Source: Ascaphus truei (taxonomy: Eukaryota > Chordata > Amphibia > Anura > Ascaphidae). Taken from it: 64,000 bases of DNA. The notes beneath the pieces are model-generated. The model worked only from the letters and a program-made list of their open reading frames with translations, was not told the DNA's origin and ran no database searches. Where the stretch lies: positions 70,404,817 through 70,468,816 of the forward strand of contig CM071573.1 in assembly GCA_036426205.1 (NCBI GenBank), given 5' to 3'. The position numbers and the translations under genes are program-made. Below are positions 1 to 57,734 of the stretch, in pieces. Numbering within the stretch: the stretch's first letter is position 1; each line of letters begins with the position of its first letter.

Positions 1-103
1 AGGCAGGGTTACAGACTGGTCTGAGACATGTGAATATGTTCTCAAGCGATATTTTTATTTGCTATATTTGTATACACATTATTTGGATATTTTCTTCATA
101 CAG

Positions 104-45193
<45,090 letters not shown>

Positions 45194-45196
<3 letters not shown>

Positions 45197-45545
45197 TCGT
45201 TCTAACCTGGGATGCCCTGTGTGTCTGTACATAGAATATTTATTTTTATACAGTGTTCATTTAAAGTACCAACCTTTTATGCATATTTTTTGTACAGAAA
45301 ATACTAAAAGATTCCTCTCGTTTTCATGGACCATTTGTGTAATTTTTTTTAATTTTATTTTGTGCCTTTGCTTTTCTAATATTTGTGAAAGAACGCTGCT
45401 GTATTTGCATGATATTTGTGCACAGTTATTAAATAACGCTTCTTAAGTTATTGTACTTTGGTGCCAAAAGCAAAGTTTATCAGAGAAGTGACGGCCTATT
45501 TCCAAAGTATGATATTTAATAAAATCCACCATTTTTTTTTGTTTT
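45194..45545 (+). other. COL13A1: COL13A1 terminal exon: stop codon plus 3'UTR
   Basis: A TTTTGCAG acceptor ends at 45193 and the next three bases, TGA (45194-45196), stop the frame after …CWNK. The rest is 3'UTR. It is AT-rich and unique-looking, with T-rich runs (45240-45260, 45345-45365). The end is set by the AATAAA at 45518 and a downstream T/GT-rich stretch, and is approximate. Confidence 0.82.
45518..45523 (+). promoter_or_regulatory. Poly(A) signal AATAAA of COL13A1
   Basis: A canonical AATAAA about 320 bp into the terminal exon, followed within 10-30 bp by a run of T and GTTTTTG, which fits a downstream element. A weaker ATTAAA at 45428-45433 could serve a shorter form. Later AATAAA motifs (for example 47074 and 49046) lie in or beyond repeat DNA and are less likely. 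Confidence 0.6.
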
Positions 45546-45588
45546 TGACATTATAGCCTCATGACCAAGGTTATTCGATGGTCCAGAG

Positions 45589-45771
45589 CAGGGGTAGCCA
45601 ACTCCAGTCCTCAAGGACCACCAACAGGTCAGGTTTTCAGGATATCCCTGCTTCAGCCCAGGTGGATCAGTCGAAGACTGAGGCACTGATTGAGCCACCT
45701 GTCTTGAAGCATGGGTATCCTGAAAACCTGACCTGTTGGTGGCCGTTGAGGACTGGAGTTGGCCACCTCTG
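45589..45771. mobile_element. hAT-type MITE, family A
   Basis: CAGGGGTAGCCAACTCCAGT and CTGGAGTTGGCCACCTCTG; flanks GTCCAGAG and, one base out, TTCCAGAG. It begins about 65 bp after the COL13A1 poly(A) signal and may mark the end of the transcript. Confidence 0.72.
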
Positions 45772-46139
45772 GTTCCAGAGAAAATTGACTATTTAGGTGT
45801 CGGCGGGGTATTCAAACCAAGTGGTGTTTTATCAGGCATCAGAATTGGAGATCACTGTGTTTAAGTTAAAACTGCAATCTGTGATCAGCCATTCCATATC
45901 CATATTTTAAAGAAAAAGATTTTTTTTATATACATCAATCAAAAGAAAGAAGGTTGTCCCACTAGTACTGCGAGTTTGCAGCTTTGTAAAAATGTCCCAA
46001 ATATCCACCTACCTTTTTCTACTTTCATACCATTGACAAAGTTTCATTAGTAAATCAGATGGACCCACTTACATTTTTTGAGCCCTTGGGTTTTGTAATG
46101 TCTCTTGACTTGGTGTATTTTTTTTAAAGTTTATTTTTT

Positions 46140-46480
46140 TCTCTTAGCTTCCCTGAACCAAGGGGGTTCCCCCAAATGCTGACCTGTGGTTCCCCGACAT
46201 GCAGAGACCTCCTGCTTCCTGAGTGACAAACTGTTTTGTCCACCAGGCAAAAATACCAATAGAAAGTTGAATCGTCATCAGTAGATGATGTTTCGACTCT
46301 CTATTCGTGACCCTGCAGCCATATTTGAAGTCTTTTTGTGTAAGGGTTCCTAAAGGGCGTGGGAGTATGGATTAGCTCCAAAAGGACTCCCTTCACCCCC
46401 CCCCCCCCCCAGCCCCCTTCGGTTCAGGTAAGCCTATAAAAATTTTTTTTAGGGGGATTGCAGCTTTAAAGTGGTGTGAT
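46140..46480. repeat. Diverged CTCCGGAGCTGAA-type repeat
   Basis: CCTCCTGCTTCCTGAGTGAC in the left part, a C-run at 46398-46411 and the right end GGGGGATTGCAGCTTTAAAG are shared with that family. Confidence 0.4.
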
Positions 46481-49400
46481 TAGAATAAACAATGTCTAAT
46501 GTATAGGATAAAAATACCTCACACTAATTAGAACCATTGGTCACTGGAGAAGGTGTGGGATGTGCGATGTTCTGAGGTCTTGTGGTGCACCAAAGTTCGA
46601 GAACTTTGTTGGAGAACGCTAGACTTAAGGTGTTCCCAAGGTCGGCGAGTCTGATATCATGTTCACATGTTGTTTTGTGTTTGTATTGCATGGTTATTTT
46701 TTTTTTTTGCCTATTTCCATGCTGAAAATTACTATCTTCTTTGCTCTGTAGAAAGCAACAGTGACTTTGTTTTACCTGATATACTAATGCTGCAATACAG
46801 CAATGCCCAAAGTTGTTCTTCCAACGGAGGAACTTTTACATAAATGCAATGCAGTCATGTTTTTTACAGAGGTGAAGGAGTACAACGTTTGACAGAAATA
46901 TTCAGGTGTCGTTTCAGGAATAGGATAAATAAACACATTATGAATTCAAGAGAGTATGTATATGAAAATAATGCAAATATACCAGCTGCAAACCAATACA
47001 AGAATCCCACCCAAAATTATAGTTACACATTTTCTTCCCTTTTACCAGAATAATTTGAAGATTCTGATTGAGAAATAAAGCTGAAGGTGTGCTGTATCAA
47101 GCACATACATGTATTGGGGCACCTTTTTTTCACCTCTTAGCTGAGAAAGTTCAATCTTTAAATGACCCCAGGAATTCTAGACTATTGAGACATATTTTAC
47201 ATTGATATGTCTACGTTCAGCGTAATGTAGTATGAGTAGCATAGCTCTATTATCCACTGACTATGTGAGCAATACTAATTAATATACACAAATTAGTTTT
47301 GTCATATATTAGATAGTGAATTGTATTCTGTTCCCACTTGAAGCACAATGGCAGATGGTATTGTTATAGGTTGGGTTTTTATACTGGCGCATGGAAGTGT
47401 TGGCAATCTGTCAAGTAGTTCTGTCTGCTTTCTGACAAACATTGTTTTTGCCTGGTTTGAATTTAACCCATTGAGTGCTTAAGGGTCCTGCAATTTATCA
47501 ATAAGTTTAGCCTTAAGTAAGTAACATAAAAATGTCCACCTTGGAAAGTTATATGGGAGAGGTATGGATAGGCTTGCTATATAACAGAACTGCGTTTACT
47601 GTGTTATACGTACCTTCATTTAACATGCACCTATAATGCAGGGTAGTATGCGATCAATGTACAATATCACTGCCATTTATGGTGAAAAAGGGAAATAATA
47701 AAGCTAGATCTCCTTATATACAACAAACAAACTAGATGTGAGACATACTGTCCCTTTTAAAAACTAGTCTAAAAAACTATCAATATTTAAACCTGGAATC
47801 TTACGTTTTATAAGGGGTTGCTGGTAAGATTTGTGATGAATATGTTCCACATTAACAGGATCTGTTTGTTATGACATTTGTAAATTGGTTGTAGCCTTAA
47901 AAATGACTAAAGTAGTAAAATACATAGACACGAAAGGCACATACTAATTTGGCAGTATTGGTGCATTCTATCAAAAGTTACACATTTATAGTGACATGAA
48001 TTGGTCCGTAAATGATTCAATGATATCTATGAAGGCAGTATGATTATTAATAAGTGCCAGGAATTGTTAAAAGAAAATGGTGTGAATCCCATCTTGCAGT
48101 CCCAACCAAAATGTGATAAGGTAAAGCAATGTCAGTGTTGTTTTCCCAAGATGCATACTCACAAAAGCACGTTCATTTGCCACTTTAAGGGGCAGACTCC
48201 GTGGCTACTAGCCAAAAAATGAAGCTGTACAGAATGCAGGAACTGAGAAATGGCCTGCAAAGATGAAGATGAAGACAAGGGTCTCCCATGCTTGAAGATT
48301 TGATGAAGTCTGCTCGACTTGGGTCAATGTCTGACAGAGCTTCTGGGAATTGTTCTGTCCTGAAACCCATGGTGCCATTACAGGAGACCATGTGCCTGGT
48401 TGGAGTTTCATGGTGTATCTACCACAAAGTTCTCCTGCATCCATGAGGACAGATGGCTAAAAGAGACAACTCCTAACACTGTGTATTTATGATGCTCTCT
48501 TGAAGTTTCCCATCACACCATATTCTTTTTAGACTGACAAGTTTGACAGAGTGGGGGAAAAAAGATTGTACAGACTCTTTCTACAGGACTACTTCGCGGT
48601 GTGAAAGAAACCACATCCTCCTTCCTCTCTTCAGCAAGAGCCTTTGGAAAAAAAATGGATAAAACATGATTTCTTGTTTGTTCATTTTGGAGAGCAGCTG
48701 TAGATTTAATGAGGAAAACAAGACAAACTTCCAACATGTGCCTATTGATGATTCCATCTCTAACCTTCCCACTGCCTTTTTATTTTCCAACCTACTATTT
48801 ATCGCCTTTTTTTTTTAATGACAATCAAAGATAAGGGGACAGTTCCAACTTGTATAAAGCACCGATTTACAATATATTTAGTGATTTGGGATATTCCCTA
48901 ATATTGCTACAGATAACTGGCTACAAATCGATTACAATATCTAGTCATTGTATTATTATTTCTGCTGACTTGTCAATTCCCTGGAGCTCACATTTTAGTG
49001 TGTTTCGTTCAGCATTTGTGTATGTTTGAAACCAGCGACTGCCCCAAATAAAGATACTTAAATATAGATGTATATTTTAGCTGGTAAAAACCTGTGAGTT
49101 CTTGATGAATCTCTAGCTACTGAATTGGAGTAATTTGTGCTGGTGAAGCGTCCTTTGAGGTGACAAAGTTATTCCTGTAACGCCATCCTAAGGATTAGCT
49201 ATATTTGACCTCCTTGCCGTGATGCTTTTGACATACATTAATTACCAGGTTTGCTGTACTGGCTGGTAATGAGACTGGTGATACCATGTGCTCTTACTCC
49301 ATACCCTGGTGCTCTAAACACCCATACATGTGAGCTCTGTGGTTGCACAAGAGAATTCCAGCAATAGCAGTAAATGATTCTACTACTTTACACCCCTATT

Positions 49401-50580
49401 AGTTTTCTGCCTACATCCTTTTTAACCCCGTCACTGCCAGAAGTGCCAAAAAAAAAAAAAGCACTGTTCCACTTTAAAGGGTTAGTTTGGCTATAAATAC
49501 AATACGCTGTCGTAGATCTATAGATCAGGAAGAAAACTCGTTTCTTCTGCATCCCCTTTGGTGAGGTTTTTCCTGGACGTTGTGTGTACATGAGCTTTCG
49601 AACTCTCATGCCATCTAGAAGTTTGGGAGGCCTTTAAACCTCTTGAGCTGACAACATCGAAGTCTCGCATTGGTCGATTAAAAAGTATCACTACGTGCAA
49701 AACAGTCATTTTAGAATGATGCACAAAAGGCTGGTGAGAGGGTTGTTGTTGTTGTTTTTTTTATCTTTTGTCTATGCGATAATTTTGTGATTTTCAATAT
49801 TTGTTACTTGACCAGAACTGCAGGCGTTGTGCCTCCTTTTTCTAAGAAAACACATTTTCAGAATGTATATCGTTTGGTAATATTTGAGTAAATATCCCTT
49901 TTAATTCTACTCCTGTCGTCATGACAAATATTACTGTGCTATAACCAGTTCTGTAGTGTCCTTTCTCCACTTTTTCCGTTTGTATTTTTTATTTCGGGGC
50001 TCTGTGTGTACGATGCTTTGGGAATGTAAATTGAATTCATGTTTCGCTGGGTTTTGCTGAAACACTCCCCAAGCCTAGATAATAATCCTATGTTAACTAG
50101 CAGACTGGTGCTTTAATCCCCTTCTATGAGGGGATGCCATACCTAATATAAGGAAGTGAACCTGTAATGACAAGATCCAGGCTGACCCACCTTTGATATC
50201 TACGTAAAATGTTACAGTCCGACTTGGAAATAAGATTGCAGGGTTGTGTGACTAAGAATCGGTTCTCTTAGTACGGGTTGTATGAAGCCCAAGCATGCAA
50301 CCATAACCCCAGCCTCACACTGCCACATATACAGTATATGATTTGTAATAATGTAAAAGTACTCCAGTATGTAAAACTCTGACCATTTCTTATGGTTGTT
50401 CCATAGTTTATTGTGAATAAGTGAATATAAGGCGCTAACAACTTAAATATATACAATAGTGATACGTGCAAGTGCAATAAAAATTGATATTAGTGCTCAA
50501 ATAAACCCTGTTCCATAGTTTAGCCAGGTCCCTTGAGCACAATGAAAGCTTTACTTTTTTCATTTAATATATAAGCCCAT
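46481..50580. other. Intergenic DNA downstream of COL13A1, no gene recognised
   Basis: About 4 kb of mostly unique-looking AT-rich DNA. At 48040-48800 several short open frames cluster on both strands with higher GC, but none shows a domain I recognise; it may be an old retroelement or 3'UTR-like DNA. At 49426 TTTAACCCCGTCACTGCCAG resembles a piggyBac-type end. No promoter or splice-bounded exon could be supported. Confidence 0.4.
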
Positions 50581-50589
50581 TTTCACTAA

Positions 50590-50682
50590 GTGGGCCATTC
50601 CGTAAGACACCTGGTGACCCATTCAAGAGTCGAAAGGTGTCTTATAGAATAGCACCACTTAGTAAATATGGCCCGTAATGCT
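50590..50682. repeat. Hairpin repeat, CACTTAGTAAATATGGCCC family
   Basis: The left part CACTAAGTGGGCCATTCC and the right part CACCACTTAGTAAATATGGC enclose AAGACACC/GGTGTCTT arms. Confidence 0.6.
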
Positions 50683-50999
50683 GAAGTTACTGGCTAGTGA
50701 GATAAAATGCTACAGTGATTACAAAAATCGTTGTCGCAGCCACATTGAAGAGGGCCTGCATGTTACTCACAAACAGCTTGGCTATGGGGCCTGTTCTAGT
50801 AGCTGCGGTATTGTACGTGTGAAATTGCACAATTTGATCCAGGCAATAATGATCGGAGAATAATTTAGGATCTCGCCGTATTCTAAAAGATTTTCACTTC
50901 TAAAATATCACATCTGTTGAAATCGCACATTCCAAGCGGAGAAACTTACAGTGCAGATCGCGCTTTTTTAAATGAGAACTTTAATACATTTTTATGATA

Positions 51000-51030
51000 T
51001 AGATATAGATATATATATATATATATATAT

Positions 51031-51062
<32 letters not shown>
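51000..51062. repeat. (AT)n/(CA)n compound microsatellite
   Basis: ATAT run followed by ACAC run. Confidence 0.92.
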
Positions 51063-51067
<5 letters not shown>

Positions 51068-51259
51068 GTAACGGAGTCTGACATTGCCTTTGAAGCATGG
51101 GAGGCTGGTTCAAATTCCGGTGTCATCCCCTTGTGACCCAGGTCATTCTATCTCCATTTGCCTCCCGGTGCCACCAGAATTAGATTGCAAATTCGACATG
51201 GCAGGGATTTATGTTTTGTTATTAATGTTAGAAAAATGAACACACGCATATATTTAAAC

Positions 51260-51475
51260 TATTATATTAATAATCCCCATAGAAAAGGGCAATATTGTCA
51301 AGTAATGCCCTAGATGGATTTAAGGTAATCAGCTTCACATTGGCCCTTCGACTCCTCCAGCCAGGGCAATATTGATCAGTAATTTACATAATTCGGTAGA
51401 CAGTACAGGGAAAGGTAATTAAACCAATTGAATTAGGGAGTCTGTGCCCAACAGAGCAAAAACAGCCAATCTCGC
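51260..51475. other. Unique stretch, candidate conserved non-coding DNA
   Basis: It contains GATCAGTAATTTACATAATT and GGTAATTAAACCAATTGAAT, homeodomain-type AT-rich motifs in otherwise mixed sequence. Conservation cannot be shown from one sequence. Confidence 0.25.
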
Positions 51476-51483
51476 TATTGGGG

Positions 51484-51652
51484 CAGGGGTGGCCATCGGC
51501 AGTCCTCAAGAGCTACCAACAGGTCAGGTTTTCAGGATATCCCTGCTTCAGCACAGGTTACTGCTGAAGACTGAGCCACCTATACTGAAGCAGGAGTAAC
51601 CCGAAAACCTGACCTGTTGGTAGCTCTTGAAGGCTGAAGTTGTCCACCCCTG
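51484..51652. mobile_element. hAT-type MITE, family A, perfect target duplication
   Basis: CAGGGGTGGCCATCGGCAGT and GAAGTTGTCCACCCCTG flanked by identical TATTGGGG (51476-51483 and 51653-51660). This copy fixes the family boundaries and the hAT assignment. Confidence 0.85.
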
Positions 51653-51660
51653 TATTGGGG

Positions 51661-53176
51661 CAATCTCTCCAGCTTTGAGGTGCTGAGATAAAATGTGCGA
51701 TTATTTCCACACTCTTTTGCATTTTTGGCTTTACGGGGGTACTAAAATACCAGCGAATTAGCAACATGGGGGACATGGAGACATTTTGGCCATATCGCAG
51801 GAAATTGCAGAGCCGGAAAGAAATGAAAAAAGAAGGGCTTTTAGAATATGATGACGTGCTAATCCATGCAAAAAGTGCTCTTTGCGCATTGGAAATGCTA
51901 CTAGAATAGGCCCTGTATGTGGTATTAGCGTGAAAATGAAAAATGATGAGGAATTTCTAGATGAAAAAGAGGAGAACACAGTAGGACTAGAGCTTTAATT
52001 TGCAAGACATAGATTGGGGGTTATCTGTACATCTCCAGATCTTTCAGGAAACTACAACATACTGTAAATAGCTACAAACCTGAAGATACAGATGTTAGTG
52101 TGGATTTTGTTATTGTGGGATTAAACCATTTGCCAAACTAGTTTCACTCTTGTCTCGACAGTATCGTTTAGGCTGGGGAGTGTGGGATTCCGTCGTGCGA
52201 TAATTCCATTGTTTTATTAAAATTCTAATGTAAGCAAACTGATTCAACAAACCTGCCGTCTTGTTCTCGTTTTGCACAGTTCAAATCTCCCAAATTGAAG
52301 TCGCTTCTTTCATTTCCTAGACTCAGCGCATGATCTTAAAGATATGAACGTAACAAAGCAAACAATTTCATTAATTTTGTGGCTAATCCCAGGTTCTTGT
52401 CTCGTCTAGGGATGTACAATTCAATTATGTGGAAATGGTAGTCAAATCTGTAATTGTTAATTACGTGAATCCTTTCTGAAAGTGGCATTTAAAAGAGAAA
52501 AAAAAAACGTACACATTATTTCAATGTGTTTGTGGCAGTTAGCAGAGAACATGATTGTTATTTGTTGAAACAGTTGCATTTAGCTTTTTGCTATTTTTTT
52601 TTTAGTTTTGCAACAACTGATGTACTGTTTTATCTTGTGATATGAATTAAGATGTACAATATTTAATGCACTAGTATAATACTCTTATTTTGATGTATTA
52701 AAGTGCAAAGTGGGCATTGTTTGTACTTTCCTCTTGTGGCCATACGTGGACTATTATGGGAGACTTGTAATATTTTTTGTATCTCTTGTATTTTAAGATG
52801 AGCCTCACAGGTATTTTAATACACCGCAAAAGCCCTACGAGTGGCATTCTTACTAATAGGTTTCTGATTATATTTTTGAACGCTCCTTCAGCTGCTTTTG
52901 ACTAAGTTATTTCAATATCTATTATCTTGCTTTAATGTTTTATAAGGTCATTTAGGGATGTCAAAAATGAGAAAGGCATTAGGAGTATGAAACAATTTAA
53001 TGTTGCCTCTAATTTCTCTTGATATTATAAAGGAGCTCCTTGGGGTTGTTGCAAAACGTGCTGTCCTTATCGATTAGGCTGTCAATCGTGGCTTAAAACA
53101 CCTCACTGTGCAGTGTCCAAATCACTGTCAGGTTAAAGCACCTGGTAAGGTTAAACATGAACATGACCAATGTATG
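51661..53176. other. Intergenic DNA, no gene recognised
   Basis: AT-rich, largely unique. No terminal repeats or supported coding frame. Confidence 0.4.
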
Positions 53177-53184
53177 GATTAGGT

Positions 53185-54033
53185 CAGGGGTGCTTAACTG
53201 CAGTCCTCAAGCCCCACCAACAGGTCAGGTTTTCAGGATATGCACGCTTCAGCACAGATGGCTCAATCGGAGTGCATTACTTACCTTCAGATTCACTTAT
53301 CACCAACACCCTAAATTGGCTTCACTTTAGTATATAGTTCTGTTTGCACATATCCATGATGTGAACACCTGCGCTCCCCTTACCTGGAAGACTTCGTGAA
53401 TTCACATGGACCTGGCAACGGTCTAAAAAGGGTTAGTTTGAGCTGCTCTACAAATATTATCACACATTCCGTCACATTGGTGGTGATGAATTCATTATTA
53501 CAGTTTTATTTTACTTTGATTCACATTCATTTGTGTGTTATATATTTGTTTATTTCACGTTCACTGTCACGAATTTATGGTATAACCTCTATTTTTTTAA
53601 AAATATCTATCTGAAGTAAGCACGTAGCTTTATAAGGCTGCGCTTATAGTGCCGGCGACAAGTCACAACAAATGCATTGCCGCCATCGCGTGCGCTTATA
53701 GTAAGCGCGGCACGATGGAGCGACGGCTTGGTCGCAATCACTGGAAGTCATCTCAATTTGATTTCTCCAGCGACCGCAGCCTGACGTCACCGTCGCGTCG
53801 CGTCGCTATAAGCGCAGCCTAACTTGTACTTGGTTCACCAAATTTCATACAGGAGCGCCCAGTTACAATCCTCCAATTTTTAGCTCAATCAGAGGCTCAT
53901 TCAAAGATTCATGAGCGTCTGATTGAGCCACCTGTGCTGAAGCAGGGACTGATTGAGCCACCTATGCTGAAGCAGCAATATCCTGAAAACCTGACTTGTT
54001 GGGGGGCTTGAGGACCAGAGTTGAGCACCCCTG
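53185..54033. mobile_element. hAT-type MITE, family A, enlarged and nested
   Basis: CAGGGGTGCTTAACTGCAGT at the left and GAGTTGAGCACCCCTG at the right are flanked by identical GATTAGGT (53177-53184 and 54034-54041). Family A sequence is present only at 53185-53270 and about 53880-54033. The 610 bp between are foreign and include a complete Harbinger MITE. Confidence 0.82.
53636..53819. mobile_element. PIF/Harbinger-type MITE, GGCTGCGCTTATAGT family
   Basis: TAA flanks (53633-53635 and 53820-53822); ends GGCTGCGCTTATAGTGCCGG and CGTCGCTATAAGCGCAGCC. 184 bp, with TGACGTCAC inside. Confidence 0.82.
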
Positions 54034-54655
54034 GATTAGGTGACTTTAGTTTAAGAAGCACAAAAACATGACTGCACTATAATTGTCCTATTCATTAAAC
54101 TCCAGTATTGCCAATGCAAAATTGCCCCAAAACGCCATGCAATTTGACGCAATACAAATCAGGCGGTGTCACTGTATTCATTAGGAGTTATTTGCATGCA
54201 CTTTGCGCCCGATTTGCTGCAATACCGGTTGGAAACTGTCATTAAGATACCTCCCCGCCTTCAGGTAGGCGCATTAGGGCTTTTACTGGAGAGGCGAGGT
54301 GAGGGAGATTTCTCTCGACCTTAAGTGACTCTCCCGGTGACCTTCAAACGCTCACCTTAATGAATATGCCATGAGTATGTCATTTTGCGAGTGTGCCTTA
54401 TTTGCATACAAAATTTGCTTACGCACGGAAGCAAATGGCAGTAAAAGAAAAAAGCCTGTTCTCTCATACAGTAGGTTGGACATACAATAAAGGCTTTAAT
54501 GAACACGGCGAGATACTAATCCGTGCAAAAAAAACATGTTTCTGCCTGGAAATGCACTTATCGGAGTTGAATGAATAGGCCCCTTTGTGCCATATTTACT
54601 TCTATACCTAGCCGATCCGTGACTGCTGATGGGAGGCTCTTGGAGTGGTTTAGAG

Positions 54656-54815
54656 CAGGGGTGCTCAACTCCAGTCCTCAAGACCCCCCCGACAGGTTTT
54701 CAGGATTTCCCTGCTTCAGCACAGGACAGCTTCAGGATATCTCTGCTTCAGTCCCTGCTTCAGCACAAACCTGACGTGTTGAGGGGGTCTTGAGGACTAG
54801 AGTTGAGCACACATG
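54656..54815. mobile_element. hAT-type MITE, family A
   Basis: CAGGGGTGCTCAACTCCAGT and AGAGTTGAGCACACATG. No clear target duplication. The body is shortened. Confidence 0.65.
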
Positions 54816-54943
54816 GCTTATGGAGTCCTCCCAGTGTCAGATTTCCCGTGAGGCCCGGGGACTAAGGCGGCGAAAATTTGGAGGCGACAAAAATTTCCTC
54901 CATATATTTTTGCCGCGCTTTCTGGCCTCTCGGACGTAATGGG

Positions 54944-55153
54944 AAGGCACTTGCCTGTGTCGGCGGCCTCCTTTCTGCCGCGCTCCTGCTCCTTTGGAAT
55001 CCCAGCGTCAAATGACATCATGATGTCGCGTTTCCATGGCAACGTGCCGCCACGTGACGTCACGTTGGTGACATCCGCGGCGTCATTTGATGCTGGGATT
55101 CCAAAGGCGCAGGAGCGCGGCAGAAAGGAGGCGGCCGACTCGGGCAAGTGCCT
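54944..55153. repeat. GC-rich inverted repeat (MITE-like)
   Basis: AGGCACTTGCC…GGCGGCCTCCTTTCTGCCGC at the left pairs with its complement at the right up to GGGCAAGTGCCT. The spacer holds CCACGTGACGTCACGTTGG. Both strands encode near-identical short peptides, a mirror effect of the palindrome. Confidence 0.72.
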
Positions 55154-55642
55154 AACGGCGGCAAATTTAGAAATCCGTCGCCGAGTTCTCCGGTTCGTGA
55201 GCCTCTTATTGTTTGGAGTTTGGGAAATTTAAATCATTGCCGGTGAGCCAATCAAGGTGTACAGAATGCAGTTTGTTGCGTGTCTATGCAAACATGTAGG
55301 CCCATGTGTCGTAAACAGTGTCAAGCTGTGAATTACTTTACAGCACATTCAAAGGAACGGACCATAAGGTGTTTTAAGGATTAGCACCACTAAGGAGATA
55401 TGGCCTGCAATATACAGTATTGCAATTCAGCATTTGTCATGACGGCTAAAAATAGCAGCTTCCAGTCAATACGGCTGCTGTCACAGTTACGCACTGGTCC
55501 AATGCAGTCATATTGAAACAGTGTCTCCGTATTAATCGGAAGCTGCCGCGTTAAACTGTCGCAGAAAATAGGTATCCATAATGAACTGAAACATATTACA
55601 AGTGTATTTTAAATATGTTTAAATAAAATTTGCAACGATTTA

Positions 55643-55823
55643 CAGATGTAGCCAACTGTATTGCAACTGGTGGCACGCTGCCGTGGGGGGGGGGGGGGGG
55701 GGGGGACACCGCGCAGCAGCGGGTGAGAACGTCCACTTGTGTACAATCAGCGCTAGCGGAGCTATTGCTTTATTCCACCAGCGGGGGGCGCTCCACGTGT
55801 CGCAATAACGTTGGCTACATCTG
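55643..55823. mobile_element. MITE with TA target (Tc1-mariner-like)
   Basis: Ends CAGATGTAGCCAAC and GTTGGCTACATCTG are exact inverted repeats flanked by TA. The interior has a run of 21 G (55685-55705), a likely G-quadruplex and sequencing hazard. Confidence 0.72.
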
Positions 55824-55829
55824 TATATG

Positions 55830-56955
55830 AAGGTCTACAGAACTACTGTAGGTTCATCACAGGGTCTGACAGCTGTGATAGTGGACAGCAGACATCTTGC
55901 ATACTTCAACTGGGTGCTCCTTGAGCAACGGGTATGTTATCCCCCTTCACCATCTATAGAATGTACTCAACTCCGAGTTGCCTTATATGGCTCCAAAAAG
56001 AGTGAAGGGTTAACTTATGTTGGCAATTGTATATTTGTTTGATAATGTTATTCTTTTATACACGTGTTCTTCTGCTTCTCTCTCATGCAAAGCATAAAAA
56101 GCTCTATTGTTCTTTCAGAAAGTCTAATAGTTGTCAATTGTACTGTAGTGAGATTTCCATTTTTTTCCCCCCAGTATGTAATATTGTATTTTCGCATTAT
56201 CTGGTGTACATACTTTCTTACTTTTCTTTTTTTAATAAAATGTTTACTTATCCTTTTATTTTTCATTGTTTATAGTCGGCAGCTGCCCGAATAAATAAAT
56301 TATTAAGCAAGTCACAGGCTGATGTTTGTTTTATTAATAATTTGGATTTTCATTCAATAATTGGTTACACATATAAATATACCGTGTCCACACAACGGCT
56401 GGTCACCTGAATTGTGCAGAAAATCAATTCTAATTTGAACAGTGGATTTCAAAGTCCGGTGTCCACACTACGTGAGCTTCAGAACGGAAAGAGGACTCTT
56501 CTCACCAATGATTAGGACTTCTGACGTTTTTGTGATCATTGATAATTGCAGTTGCAGTGAGAGACTCACTTCAAGTAGATGACATTTCACAGGTCTGCTA
56601 TCAATATCAGTGCCGCTATCCGTACCCCCAATATCATTGTAACCTATAATAATGATGTAAAAACCTAATATATATATATTCTTTGTAAATTTGTCACCTA
56701 AATATGAACACCTATTTCTGAGCAATTCAATTACTTTTTATAGAAGTCCACTTCCATCTTCAATTGATTCAGACAATTGGGCACAGGCTGTGGATGAGGT
56801 GGACATAAATTAATAGATAGAAATCAGTGCTACCGGATTATACCATAAATCATCTCATACTTCCGGTCATATCAGACCGTTGCGGGGATTCCAAACTGAG
56901 TTTATTTTATATCAAGCATATATGAAGACATTTCATCCCAAGCCTCTTTCAAGGT
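55830..56955. other. Intergenic DNA, no gene recognised
   Basis: AT-rich; CCCGAATAAATAAATTATTA near 56287 looks like a poly(A) signal but no exon can be attached to it. Confidence 0.35.
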
Positions 56956-56959
56956 AAGT

Positions 56960-57687
56960 CACTGTCTCTTAAACTATAAATATCTGCAGTCGACAACCTG
57001 TTGAGAACATGGATTCCGGATATCCGTGCTCCTGTTGGTCTCTTTGTAACAGTCTTTTCTGTCCCAACTCCATGTTCTCCTGGTAGGCGCTTCCACAACA
57101 ATTCAGCAAAAATAGAAACCCTCAGTGTGGCTTAAAAAAAATCCCAAATTGCTTTCTAAAACACAAGGTAAACAAGTAGCGCATTTCGCAACAGCGACGA
57201 GGTGCGAGATCACTGCACTATGGAAACGGTCAGAAATTCCAACTATTCCTGCAATCAGAAATAGAATTTGGTTTGTTTGCCAGATGGAAAAATTAACAAG
57301 TTTGGTTACAGATACTGGCGCTAAATTTGTAAAAGTCTGGATGATGTGACTAGCACAAACAGACATCCCGGGGGTGGATGGTACTACAATCCTACTGTGA
57401 TAGTCTCAGAAACACGTTCTCCGCTGACTCGAAAAAGACAGGCAATAGTCGGAAGAGATCTAAGGTAGTACTTTAGATAGAGAACAGAGAGGCTGGCCAC
57501 GTGAGAGACCCACTCCTGGGTGATAGTGAGGCAAACGAATGGACTTCCCCACCCCTCCTGATTTAGGTTAAAATTTTCTTTTTCTTATAAGTCTGACTAT
57601 TTGTATAACTGCTGTGACTCATGAATATGTACGTATGTATTGTTACATGACGAAAAAACTTGAGTTATAAAAAAAAAAAAAAAAAAA
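56960..57687 (+). mobile_element. L1/Tx1-like LINE 3' end with poly(A) tail
   Basis: An open frame (57125-57349) ends with RNRIWFVCQMEKLTSLV and DTGAKFVKVW, which resembles the extreme C-terminus of L1/Tx1-type ORF2 proteins. It is followed by a 3'UTR of about 300 bp and a 19-base A run at 57669-57687. The element is 5'-truncated, as usual. The clade is inferred from memory of such tails. Confidence 0.55.
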
Positions 57688-57734
57688 TTATTTGCACAAT
57701 ATTCAATAGCACATCCAAAAAAAGCTCACAGAAA

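Noticed and set aside
54818..55232. Two similar proteins on opposite strands
   Set aside because: Both are translations of the arms of one inverted repeat.
56287..56300. Poly(A) signal of a downstream gene (AATAAATAAA)
   Set aside because: AT-rich context and no coding exon upstream on the same strand within reach.
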